Shown in pieces: positions 54,147-64,000 of a stretch of DNA of 64,000 bases. The notes under the pieces are model-generated. The model worked only from the letters and a program-made list of their open reading frames with translations. It made no database searches and had not been told where the DNA came from. The DNA comes from Mangifera indica (Eukaryota; Streptophyta; Magnoliopsida; Sapindales; Anacardiaceae), in assembly GCF_011075055.1 (NCBI RefSeq), contig NC_058138.1:3534001-3598000 (forward strand), in the 5' to 3' direction. The position numbers and the translations under genes are program-made. Each line of letters opens with the position of its first letter. The first letter of the stretch is position 1.

Positions 54147-57100
54147 ATGGCTTCCTCCTCGACCTCTCGCGCAGCTTCCGCTTTTTCTTCCTCTGCTCTC
54201 TCCAAACCCCCCTCCGCTTTTCTCCATTATTACCATTCCGCTACTCTTTCTTTCCCTTTCTCTGCTAAACCCACAGGGCTCAGGCTCTCCAACAAGGTGA
54301 TGATTCGCTTAGCCTTTGTTGAAATTTTTATTTTATTTTTTTAATTTTTGTAATTTTGGTGTTGTTGTAGTGAGTTTTAACTTGCAGAATTCACGGTGAT
54401 GTGAATTTGATTCAAGCTTAAGTGGGTTTAGTTAGCTTAATTAGTTTCACTATTTTCTAAGAAATCTTTTTATGTGAATTTGTGATTGATTATTTAGTTT
54501 GCACAGAAGATAGAGTGATTAGGGTGTATTTTAGAAGTGATTTAGTGGGAAGTACTTTAAACTGAAATGGTTTCTGCAAAAGCTTCTTAAACGGCGCCTT
54601 TTATAATTAGAGTGATGCTATATGCAACTTTGGTTAACAATGATGATGTGTTAGATTAGTTTTAATTTATTTTTAATTCAAAATCAGTCTATCACATGAT
54701 GATACATCTTCATCGCTAACGAAATTAGTATTTATTTTAAGTTCATATAGTTTATTAAATTAAACATCATTTGTGAAATGTTTCCCCAAAATGTACTTCT
54801 AGTTCTTTTCTTACTTATTAATGGTTGATTGTTTTTTATTAATTCATGCTTAGAGTTCTGTTATTTTTTTAGTATAATTATATAATTATTTGGTTGCTTC
54901 CCAAATTCTGTATATGTTTTAGTTTTAGTAATAAAGCATTTTTTAAAATTTTTATTTAGAAGTAATAAATGGTGCATAGAGTGATTAAGGGCGTTTTTAA
55001 GTGTGCTTTTGTGTTTGAATTGAGTGGTTTTGGTGAAAACATCTCAAACTGTTTTTGGCAAAAGAGGTTATAGGTGCTTCTTGGTCAAGTTCTTTTCTTG
55101 CGTAAAAGCTTTTGTTTTAAATGAATAAAAGTATATTAATACATCAAACAGAAAGGAGGCAGTTGTTTCTGTTTCTATAAGCTACTTTTATATAATTGAA
55201 GTGCTTTTTCTAAAATGCACTTGGGACTATCTGAAAGTGCTTTGGGTTAAGCGCATTTTAGGAGTTTTTTGTAGAAAGTGCTTTTGAGTAACCTGGATTC
55301 TGCAAAAGCATCTGAAACTAAGTTTCTGTGAAGAAGATACCAAGTGCTTCTTGGAGAAGACTACAGTTCTTGTCTTACCCAAAAGCATTTTCTGTAGAAG
55401 CAAATACTTTTCTAATTACAGAAGTATTATTGTTTGATTTAACTGAGCATTACAAAATAGAAATAGAAGCCTTGTGACCTTTTGAAAATGGTTTTGATGG
55501 TGATGCCAAAGGCATTCTCATTTTCCTTAGAAGTGTTTATGGGTAGAATAGTTTTTGCAATTCACAAAAGCATTCCAAAGTGCTGTGGTAGAAAATATTG
55601 GTCAAGTGCTTCTCTAAGCAACACTTTAAGGCTTCTTACTGAATAATAGTTAATGGTATCAGATTTTGGAAAATCACTAAATGTTGCATATAATTATCCT
55701 TTTCTTTTTCCTGGGCACACAAAATTTATTTTCAATTTATATGTATCCAAAGGTAAGTGCAGTGAAATGTTTTGCTGCAGAATAATACACTAGAAATGGT
55801 CTAGGCTTTTCGATTAGGTACTAATACCATGCAATAAATGGATCTCAAATTGCTTGAGTTGGATTGTCTTGCCTAACAATGTTGTGGAGTCACTTTTATT
55901 CGCATTTGGATTGGTTAAAACAAATAAATCCTTAAGCTTTGAGAGATGAGCATGCTCTCAGCTTCTTTTGTCTCAATCTAAAGGGAGTTTGTATGTAAAT
56001 TTTAAGTTCAACTTTTTTTTCCTTTTCTCAAATGCCTAAAAATCCTCTAGCCTCTATTGTATGTGGCTCCAAAATCTATTGTAGGTATTGCAGCCACTTA
56101 CTACCCTCCTTGAGTAGTATAAAAAACTAGTGCAAGTTTTCTTTTCTTATTTTGGGGTTTCCCTACTGAATTTTGTAAAGCCAACTGACTTCTTTTCTGT
56201 TTAGCTTAATTAAGGCCTTAATCCTCTTGTTTTGATTTGTAATAATAGATTACTGCAATTGCTGTATAGGGTTCTTTAAAATATTCAGCTTTGGCCAAAG
56301 CCCAATTGAATGAGGTGAGTTTCTTTCAATCATTTTCATTAGAGGATCCATTTTCAAATTTTCGTTCCTTCCTGGACATGCTTTTGGGATCATCTGTTGC
56401 CTCCAAGGTTGCTATTGCGGGATCATCAAATGCTGTAGCCATGCCTCCAACGGAATCAGAAGTAGCAAGAGCAGAAATGAAAGATGCTAAGCCATCAAAT
56501 GAGCCTTCTTCAGCAACTTCGGCTACAGAGGAGTCAATTTCAGAGTTTATCACTCAAGTTGCAAGTCTTGTTAAGTGAGAAAGCTCAATGTTTGCTTCTT
56601 TTAAAATCCTTGTATCTTTGGATCATGACCTGGGAAAGAATTTTTCCTTCTGAATTTTCAGGCTTGTTGATTCCAGAGATATAATGGAGTTGCAGTTGAA
56701 ACAACTCGACTGTGAACTAATTATCCGGAAAAAAGAGGCCTTGCTGCCACCTTCATCACCTGCTCCCACTGATATGATGCATGCACCTGCCTCACCACCT
56801 GTAATGTCGATGGCCCCACCTGCACCTGCCCCTATGCCTGCTGCATCTGCTCCATCTGCAACTCCATCCCCGTCAACTCCTCCTCCTCCTGCCAAATCGC
56901 CTAAGTCTTCACTTCCATCTCTTAAATGTCCCATGGCAGGTACATTCTATAGGAGTCCAGCACCTGGTGAACCGCCATTTGTAAAGGTGAATGATTTGTG
57001 CTAAACGTTTTCTTTATTGATACTATATCATCTCTGTTGCTGCATAATTTTTCTTATTTCCTCACATGAGAAGCTTCTCCACAGGTTGGAGACAAAGTAC

Positions 57101-58148
57101 AGAAGGGACAGGTCTTATGCATCATCGAGGCCATGAAATTGATGAATGAAATAGAAGTAAGTTTCACATCTCTTCTAAATTTAAAACTCACAGCTGTTTT
57201 GGGTTACTTTTGGTAGAATGAATTTTGTTTCCTTCATGATAGTATTTGTATTTTCTTTTCACTTATGGTCTGCTAGTGATGAATTTCTACTTTCTACATA
57301 ATACAGTTGACTCGGTTTAAATTGGAAATATGCCTGGAGCACCCTTATTAATTCTATTTTCAGTGACCAAACTATATCTCTTTTTCTAATTCATGCAAGA
57401 TCTTATGTAGATACAATCGCAGCCACAACAACCCCTTGCTATTGTCTGGCTAAATCATTACACGCATGAACACGTCTTCTCTACCAGTAATATTAGTCTT
57501 TGCATTTTTTGCAATCGTTTGTTGTGTTGCTATCTAGACCCATTTTGAGGACTCTTCCACTAGGTCCAAAATGGCTATGCTTTAGTAAGTCTGAATTGTG
57601 TTACCTAATTGAACTAGAGTCTCTTAAAGTTCTCATTTGAATATGCTTTCTCATTTGCAAATTGGTACGGATCAATTTTATGTTATTATCCTCTGCAACA
57701 TCTGCTTGAGTGAAAAACAATTTTGCTTGCCAAAATTATTTGTGCACATTCAAATGGTACGGTAAGTGCAAAGTACTATTACCAAATCATTGATATATTC
57801 ATCGTGCTTGTAGGTTCTAATACCCAGCTCCAGCTCTCCTGCCATGACATTGTTTTTCAATTTTAATCCTTTTCTTCAGTTTCTTCCAATGTTCTGTCTT
57901 CTTCTCCATAAGTTGGAAAACATTGTCCTTTGTGTAGCTCATGGTATCTATCTCCAAAATGTATTTCTTTCTTCAGGCTGATCAATCAGGAACCATAGTT
58001 GAGGTGCTCGTAGAAGACAGAAAGCCGGTCAGCATGGATACAGTGAGTTTCCTTAGCCAACTTGATAGTATTGATCTAAAATCTTTCGATATGATAATGA
58101 CTCATATAACCTTTCCACCTACAGCCTCTGTTCGTGATCGAACCTTAG
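54147..58148 (+). CDS. BCCP: Biotin carboxyl carrier protein of plastid acetyl-CoA carboxylase, complete, 7 exons
   Basis: Biotin-bearing subunit of the heteromeric plastid acetyl-CoA carboxylase, which makes malonyl-CoA for fatty acid synthesis. Exons: 54147-54296, 56270-56314, 56408-56574, 56662-56986, 57085-57156, 57977-58042, 58125-58148; 849 nt, 282 residues. Residues 1 to about 60 are a Ser-rich transit peptide. TEESISEFITQVASLVKLVD and LKQLDCELIIRKKEAL are the conserved N-terminal region, followed by a Pro/Ala linker and the biotinyl domain from PMAGTFYRSPAPGEPPF. Biotin attaches to Lys247 in EAMKLMNEIE. The last exon encodes only PLFVIEP and a stop; reading through the preceding 82-base intron gives a false longer C-terminus. 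EDRKPVS replaces the usual EDGKPVS. Exon 2-3 splicing follows homologues, and the intron there is stop-free. Closest in layout to Arabidopsis BCCP1 (CAC1). Confidence 0.95.
54297..56269 (+). other. Large first intron of BCCP with repeats
   Basis: A 1.97-kb intron holding one AT-rich palindromic MITE (about 54610-54735, with AACAATGATGATGTGTTAGA and CATGATGATACATCTTCATC) and a stretch (about 54985-55640) with many AAGTGCTT, AGTGCTTTT and AAAAGCA words, apparently a degraded repeat. Confidence 0.5.
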
Positions 58149-59579
58149 AGTTATCAAGCGGGCAAGTTAATGAATCGAGTAAAGACTAAAGGGCACACTC
58201 TGTTCACGGTAATGCTTGTCAGTCGCGGCAATGTTTTGTTTTGATGAGTTGATAGATAGAATGAGAATGACTGATTTGTATTTTTCATATTTGGAGTATT
58301 CTCATAACAATCCGACAACTTAAATTAAATTTTAAATCTAGAAAAAAAAAAAAAAACCCTTGCGGATGTTGTTCATCCTGATGAATGCTGAATTTTTATT
58401 GCTTTTTAAAAAAAAAAAAAACTATTTTGCAAGGAAATTTACAGATGCATTTCAATTTGAATATGTTAATTGATAATTTAAGCCCAGATTCTAAGATTTG
58501 ATTTTCAAGATCTTTTTTATTAGTGTATGTTTGATTTTATTCATAGATTTGTTTATAGTTAACACAAGAGGGGGGAAGAAATTAAACAGTGTTTTATGCA
58601 TGAAAAATTCCTTCATACTCAGAATCTTCAAGCACTGAATTATATGATTGAATTAGGGTTTAGGATTTTTTTTTCTATAGGGGGAATTTTTTTGTTTAAA
58701 TTTGTTAATTTGGGGATATATGGTAATTTAAAAATTGAAATAATAGGGAAAAATGCTAATTTAACTTCTTTATACCTTATTGTGTTTTTTTTAGAAAAGA
58801 AATCTGATTTTGAGTGAAAAAATGTTATTTATGTTGTTAAGGGGTGGAAAAAGATTTTTAGGTCGAACTTTAGGTGGAAAAATGTAATTTATTATAAATG
58901 ACATAATTTACCTAGGGTCAAAATTGGTTAGTTGAATCAGTTTAACATTATTTTTAATTGAATCAAATTTTAAGTTTAAAAAAATTATAAATTAAAATCG
59001 AACTAGTTTAGACATTAATTAATTTTTAACTGAACAAAAAAATATCAGCTAATCAAAACAATTTTCACTCACCCTACTTTTATTATATTTTTGTTTAATT
59101 TTTGGAAATTGGTTTGGTTCCACTAATCGGTTTTCATTCCAAGTTTTGTTAAGTGAAAGAGTAACGTCATTTTGTATAAAATTTTCTATTCTATTTTTTT
59201 TTCCATATTGATGCATGTTTATTGTGGGGTGAACTATAATTTTTGAAAGTTACAAGCAATAACGAAACTTTTAACTGTTTTCCGAAGTTTAACAAAAAAA
59301 TTGGATGTTTTTGAAATTTTAAATTTTATTATGTCTTTCAATAATTTTAAAATAATAGTTATACACCAAATGAATAAAATAAAATTCAATAATTTACGGT
59401 TGATTAAAATATTAATATTTTTAAGAGTTTAAGTGATAAATTTTAAAAGTGATAATAATATGTTGATAATTTTATATTTATATTAAATATTAATAATAAT
59501 TTTGTAATGTGAATAAAATGTTAAACCCATCATTTCCAAGAAAATTCATTAGAATTCGCTTAACAAAAGTGAATTTTAA

Positions 59580-59655
59580 AAGAAGGCACTGTGGCTTTTG
59601 AGGTGAAGTATGGCAAGGCTTATCAGGTTCTTGAGGTTGCCTTTAATGAAGTAAT
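59580..59655 (+). pseudogene. Relic of a PMEI/invertase-inhibitor gene
   Basis: The segment reads EGTVAFEVKYGKAYQVLEVA in translation and aligns with EGIVALDEKKYDKAYEVLET of the intact gene 1.8 kb downstream; DNA words AAGGCTTAT and AGGTTCTTGAG are shared. One codon is missing relative to the intact gene, and there is no start, no surrounding domain and a nearby stop. It is best read as the remnant of a tandem duplicate. Confidence 0.72.
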
Positions 59656-59815
59656 AAAATTATATCTGTATAATTTGAGTATATAGATAATGTATTATTA
59701 TATGATTGAGTAATTTTATATTAAAAATAAAGTAACATTCAATTACATTATAACACTTCATCTTTTATATTTAATTATATATTTAAAAGTGTGTACACAT
59801 AATATTGTTATTAAC
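59650..59815. mobile_element. AT-rich palindromic MITE
   Basis: The left end GTAATAAAATTATATCTGTA and right end TGTGTACACATAATATTGTT are roughly complementary; the centre is TGATTGAGTAATTTTATATT then AACATTCAATTACATTATAA. It begins where the inhibitor relic ends. Confidence 0.65.
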
Positions 59816-60609
59816 CACAACGGCATGAAATCAACATAATGAATTATAGGTTTATTGTGGATACAATAACTATTATTCGTAAACTTTTCTAACAAATTAT
59901 GGGTGGCGGATCATAAATAAAACTTTGGGGGATTGAAGTGAATAAAAGTGATTGTTTTAATTTGAATTAAAAATAAAATAATATTCAATCACATTATGAT
60001 AATAAATTAAATATATTTATTTATATATTTAAAAATATATATGTATAATATTGCTCTAAGTTCAACCTATCCTTGACATTTTTAGCAAAATGATGATTAG
60101 TCAAATATTAGTTATTAAGTTATTTGCAATTTCCTCTTTACGAGTATTGTCAGTGTTCTATTTAAAGATGTAATATAGTCAAGTTAAAAGTACTTGGTTC
60201 AAGCTCGATTTGATAATGTTAAGGTCGAGTTGATAAGTTCTCTGTTTGAGATTAAGGTAGAAATAACTGATTTGAGTTTAACTTAAAAATTAATTTAAAC
60301 TTCTTAATTGTTTTAAAAAGTTACATTCTAACTTTATAATTAATATATTTATCAATTATCTTTCGCATTCAAAGAGAGAAAATGAGATTATAAAGGTGTA
60401 AGTGCAATGTTTGAAATAGTTTATTGATATCTTACTCAATCAAAGTTATGATCTCACTTACTCATCAAACCAACTAAGAATACGCTCGGGCTTGACTTGA
60501 GAGAGAAAATTGAACTACTCACAACTCTCTTCGTTCACACCCCTTGTTCTTTCGGTGTTTCAATATCTAATCTTATGGTTCATAAAAGTATTATTGAAGA
60601 ATTACATAA

Positions 60610-60912
60610 TATAAAAAAACAATATTATGTGTAAGTACTTTTAAGTATACAATTGGATACATAGATAATATATTATCATATAATTGAATATTATTTTATT
60701 CATAATTCAAAACAATAAAACTATATGTACAAATAATATACACAAATAATAACATGTCATTCTGTGATTCAGTAATTTTAAATTCGAGATAAAATAACCT
60801 TAATTATATGGTGATATGTCGTCATTTGTGTAGTTAGTACTACTCAATTATATGATGACACATTATTTATATACTCAATTACATACTTAAAAATGAGCAT
60901 AAATAGTTTTAT
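60610..60912. mobile_element. Nested pair of AT-rich palindromic MITEs
   Basis: An outer copy has its left half at about 60610-60707 (ending TTCATAATTCAAAACA) and its right half at about 60836-60912 (CTCAATTATATGATGACA to GAGCATAAATAGTTTTATTG). Between them sits a second complete copy (about 60708-60835, AACTATATGTACAAATAATA to TTTGTGTAGTTAGTAC). Boundaries are approximate. Confidence 0.55.
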
Positions 60913-61036
60913 TGAAAATAAAATAATCAATTGCAATTCACTAATAGCTAAAGGATGAAAATGCAATTAACTAACTCTTTGTATTGTAATTTTTTCCTAA
61001 CAATATGGAGAGCCACAAAAAATTTCTATCCTTCTC

Positions 61037-61043
61037 TATAAAT
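61037..61043 (+). promoter_or_regulatory. Probable TATA box of the inhibitor gene
   Basis: TATAAAT lies 41 bases before the ATG at 61078, so the leader would be only about 10 nt if it is used at normal spacing. Confidence 0.4.
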
Positions 61044-61077
61044 TAAACCCAATTCATTCTTGCATTTTTCCAACAAA

Positions 61078-61599
61078 ATGATCATCAACCAAATTCATCT
61101 CTTCACAACCCTTCTAGCTTTTCTTTTTCTCTTAGACAAACCTTGTAATGCACTAGCAAATGACAAAAACATCGTCGCAAAATCGTGTAATCTCACTGAG
61201 TTTCCTCACGAATGCATATCAAATTTAGCATCCGATCCTCAGAGCCCAAGCGTAGATCTTATCGGCCTTTTGAAGATTGCCTATCAATTATCTGCGACCA
61301 AAGTGAACAATACTTTGTTATTAACATCCCAGTTGGTATTCAATTCAACTGACTATGAAGCTTGGTCATTTCTCCAAGTTTGTCTAAGTTATTATAAGTC
61401 CATTGCTAAACAGATTTCCACAGAAGGCATCGTGGCTTTGGATGAGAAGAAATATGACAAGGCTTATGAGGTTCTTGAGACTGCAAATCGTGCCATTGTT
61501 GGTTGTAACAACACCAAACAAGCTCAGTTGTATGAAAATAATAGAATGAATTATAGGTTTATAAAGGATACCATGGCGATTTTACATAAACTTTTCTGA
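61078..61599 (+). CDS. Invertase/pectin methylesterase inhibitor-like secreted protein, intronless
   Basis: Small secreted protein of the PMEI/invertase inhibitor family; members bind and block acid invertases or pectin methylesterases in the apoplast or vacuole. From the ATG at 61078 (CAACAAAATG context) it has 173 residues; an in-frame TTG further up was rejected. The N-terminus (INQIHLFTTLLAFLFLLDK) is a signal peptide. Four conserved cysteines appear as SCNLTEFPHEC (pair 1), LQVC and VGC (pair 2), with the helix-rich spacing of the family. NLT, NNT and NST are possible N-glycosylation sites. The first Cys pair followed by ISNLASDPQSPS favours the invertase-inhibitor (C/VIF) side over PMEI, but sequence alone does not decide the target. 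A relic of a related copy lies 1.4 kb upstream. Confidence 0.9.
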   Translation: MIINQIHLFTTLLAFLFLLDKPCNALANDKNIVAKSCNLTEFPHECISNLASDPQSPSVDLIGLLKIAYQLSATKVNNTLLLTSQLVFNSTDYEAWSFLQVCLSYYKSIAKQISTEGIVALDEKKYDKAYEVLETANRAIVGCNNTKQAQLYENNRMNYRFIKDTMAILHKLF

Positions 61600-61734
61600 G
61601 ATTTATGTTATGATATATTCTTGAGATCTTTATGTGGACATGAACAGAAAATTCAGAATTATGGGTTGTTTTTATCCTTTGTAACATATTTTTACATGCA
61701 AATATACAGAGGGTAGCATTGCGAACACAAATTT

Positions 61735-62110
61735 ATGCAGAAACGATTACATGTCATTATATAATTGAATGATTTGAAATTAATGATAAAATAACATTCA
61801 TTCACATAATGACATTATCGTTTATACTCAAGTTTATGCACATAATTTTACTGATATGTAAATAACATAATGATTTAGGGATTTTTTTATTAATACATAA
61901 ATGAAACCTCATTACATAAAACTTCTCATTTATTTTAAAAGCAATGTTATGGGTACATAGTTTTGAATACACAATTGAATATATAAGTTATGTGTCATCA
62001 TGTAATTGAATGTTACTTTATTCTTAATTCAAAATTACTCAATCATATGCATATAATCTATGTATCTAATTATATTCTCAAAACTGTGTGAATATAGTTT
62101 TATTGTTTTT
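61735..62110. mobile_element. Two AT-rich palindromic MITEs downstream of the inhibitor gene
   Basis: One copy spans about 61728-61855 (ACAAATTTATGCAGAAACGA to ACTCAAGTTTATGCACATAA) and one about 61940-62108 (GCAATGTTATGGGTACATAG to CTCAAAACTGTGTGAATATA). Both show the central TAATTGAATG...AACATTCATTCACATAATG or its reverse. Confidence 0.65.
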
Positions 62111-62812
62111 AAATTCAACATATTTGCCGAGTCTCATTCTTTCTATCATTTTCTGAATCTAAGGTCTTCTACCCGAATGTGTAGGTGGTGTGTCTAATCA
62201 CTGAGTGTTAAATCCAAAAGGAGTTTAACCGCACAACACTATCACACAATCAAAGAAGTGCCCTCTGATACAAAGGTTCAAGCCAGGTGATCAGCAGTAT
62301 TGTTATTAGAACTCTCGCTATTACCAAATTATTTGTGGCTGAAACCAATGCTCAGGCCTAGGCCTAGAAAATGTGGTATTTGAATACGGATGAGAACCCA
62401 TGTCTCACTTTCTGGGCAATCTCTTCCTCCAGTTCTGATGTTCAGCTATGGCTTTCTTGACTTCCATGTAGAAGCAATTTACATAAAATAAAAAAGTTCA
62501 TCAATCCATTATTTTTTTAATAATTATGATGCTAGTTCAGTAATAATATGCAACAAGTCACAGCAGCATGCACGCTAGCTCTCAGTGCCTGAAAATTGTG
62601 TATATGAAGTACCAACTTTTGACAAGCTCTAAAAACTCCTAACAAAAGATTACATCAAAATCTCTCAGTTTTTCTTTCGGTTGGCAAAGCAAAGTTCAAG
62701 TTCATCCATGACTATTTCACTTCTTGCACTAGGCAGTTCAACACTTACAATGACTAACAGTGCAAAGGTTAAGAGCAACATTTGTTGACGAGAGTTCATA
62801 TAAGTTGTTACA
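62111..62812. other. 3' flank between convergent genes
   Basis: Lies between the inhibitor gene (plus) and the TMEM208-like gene (minus), which converge. It probably contains the 3' UTR of the latter. No gene or repeat with clear ends was seen. Confidence 0.45.
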
Positions 62813-63249
62813 CTATCTGGTTCTTGTCTTGACAAACTTGCCTCGAGAAACCTTCCTCTCCATCTTTTCTCTCTTTTTCCGTGTCTTCTCGTCCTCCATG
62901 ACTCCCTGGTTGACAAGATAAGATTCAAATTTAGATTGATGAGCAAACACTCCGTCTTCAAAAAAATTGATTAAGTGAAAAAGTGAAAAGTCCCCACCTC
63001 AGAACCTTGCGGCAAAAATCCTTTGATGAAGCCAAAGGATTGGTATGCTCCATAGGCCGGTATCTAGAACCAATTAAAGGAAATTAACTATCAAATCTCT
63101 ATAGTCTAGCACTACCTAAATGAATGATATCATTCTATCGTTTGTTGAAGTAGAAGGATCATACCACTAGGTATGTGTACCAAAATTTCTCAGAGAGGAT
63201 GGACATGATTTGCACAAAGCTTGTAATGTAGATTATGTCATGCATATAG
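62813..63249 (-). CDS. TMEM208/SND2-like ER membrane protein, 3' exons (partial)
   Basis: The last three coding exons of a DUF788 (TMEM208, SND2) homologue on the minus strand: 63249-63165, 63063-62998 and 62905-62813, all joining in phase and ending at a TAG. They encode YMHDIIYITSFVQIMSILSE, KFWYTYLVIPAYGAYQSFGF and a highly charged tail EDEKTRKKREKMERK ending KFVKTRTR. The pattern (amphipathic HDIIYIT...VQ, then a membrane segment, then a basic tail) matches the C-terminal half of TMEM208, an ER protein of the SRP-independent targeting route in yeast and mammals. The N-terminal exons with the first membrane hairpin must lie beyond the right edge; I found none in 63250-64000. Function in plants is inferred. 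Confidence 0.78.
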
Positions 63250-64000
63250 CTGAAAGAGATAACCAACTGTGAGAATATATTTATCATATTCGAAAAGTAA
63301 GAAACAGTTGTCCGCATGAACAAATGCTAGAAGCAGTTCATTAAGTGTACATAGAAGATTCACCATGAAATAAAATAGTTACCTAAGGAATTATTATTTT
63401 GATAAATATTGAATGCCAATCTTATATGCACACCATATATAAAAGATGTGCCTTGTAAGACATGAAGTTCCTCATTTCAGTTAAGTTGCTAAGCTTACAA
63501 GAATCTGGTCTAATAATTCCATGGTATTTAGTAAGAAAGAGTCAAAATTTGGTCCAAAGGGAAAAGACTGGTAGTCAATTATAAATTTGACAAAAATAAA
63601 TGATTTCTATGATATTCGTGAGTGAAGGACAATGATTTTGCTTACAAGGGAAAGTAGGTTAGTTAATGGCAAGTAGACACAGCCGGGTTAAATTTGATAT
63701 ATCGTAATTTTGCTGACCATTCTTCTAAGTGTCCTAGTAAGGGCTGTTTCCATTGGCAAATGAACTGGCATTACTTAATGTGTTCTACTGTCCATTTTTA
63801 CTTTCAATATTTGGTAACATTGAAACCTAAGATTTACCATATCCCACCAATTTACCACTCAAGCAAATGATACATATTATGCTAGATGCCTACACCAGAG
63901 AATACAACCCAAATAATGATGTACTTCTTTATTAATACCCCGCGAGTATAAATAATCAGAAAAGCATTATAGATCATCTTGGAAAAGTGAATGCTCCCAT
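63250..64000 (-). other. Probable intron of the TMEM208-like gene
   Basis: AT-rich sequence upstream of the first visible exon, which has a CTTTCAG acceptor at its edge. No further exon encoding the conserved N-terminal half could be recognised before the window ends. Confidence 0.45.

Larger units (their letters stand above)
58149..61030. other. Intergenic between BCCP and the inhibitor gene
   Basis: Holds the BCCP 3' flank with A-runs at about 58342-58356 and 58408-58420, half of a Mutator-like arm near 58700-58920, MITEs at about 59650-59815, 59945-60060 and 60610-60912, and a short relic of an inhibitor gene at 59580-59655. No intact gene is seen. Confidence 0.5.

Noticed and set aside
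58043..58189. C-terminal extension of BCCP beyond SMDT
   Set aside because: The extension is intron sequence; a consensus intron leads to PLFVIEP and a stop, the normal end of the domain.
61060..61077. Upstream start for the inhibitor gene
   Set aside because: The upstream codon is TTG. The ATG at 61078 has better context and is followed by the signal peptide.
62665..62961. 98-residue minus-strand frame as a gene
   Set aside because: It overlaps the last TMEM208-like exon in another frame and runs through the stop and 3' flank.

Overview
This window is nuclear DNA from a flowering plant, most likely a core eudicot whose species I cannot name. The evidence is AT-rich intergenic DNA, GT-AG introns, plastid-targeted proteins, plant-type protein families and a high density of small non-autonomous DNA transposons. 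No CRISPR, phage, operon, tRNA or rRNA gene was seen.

Eight protein-coding genes can be supported, and their splice phases close exactly where the whole gene is inside the window. In order they are: (1) the first exon of a serine carboxypeptidase-like gene, minus strand, cut by the left edge; (2) a 10-exon GPI-type aspartic protease, minus strand (8793-15961); (3) plastid thioredoxin f, plus strand (25694-29894); (4) glutamine:fructose-6-phosphate amidotransferase, plus strand (33605-40711); (5) the ribosome-biogenesis factor KRI1, plus strand (46502-48517); (6) the plastid acetyl-CoA carboxylase subunit BCCP, plus strand (54147-58148); (7) an invertase/pectin-methylesterase-inhibitor-like secreted protein, plus strand (61078-61599); (8) the 3' half of a TMEM208/SND2-like ER membrane protein gene, minus strand, cut by the right edge. 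The genes do not form one pathway. Two of them, thioredoxin f and BCCP, act in chloroplast carbon and lipid metabolism. From memory of Arabidopsis, three adjacent pairs here (aspartic protease-TRXF, TRXF-BCCP in the same interval, GFAT-KRI1) are also neighbours there, which suggests an ancestral block that was fractionated after polyploidy.

The space between and inside genes is a graveyard of small DNA transposons. At least four groups recur. (a) Mutator-like elements of about 0.7-0.9 kb begin GGCCAAA; three have perfect 9-bp target-site duplications (TSDs). (b) hAT-like elements have 8-bp TSDs, including one of 785 bp in thioredoxin f intron 1, one upstream of GFAT, and a GAGCTC-rich subfamily with a conserved AAACGACGTCGTTT palindrome. 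(c) AT-rich palindromic MITEs of about 140-180 bp occur in about 20 copies, one just 33 bp beyond the aspartic protease stop codon. (d) A foldback element of about 950 bp lies before BCCP. Several elements are nested, which gives a relative insertion order.

I did not find a new enzymatic system. The observations most worth checking are a promoter segment shared by KRI1 and BCCP and broken by transposons in the KRI1 copy, a stop-free 93-nt intron in BCCP, a relic of a second inhibitor gene, and a 287-bp tandem duplication in the KRI1 leader intron.
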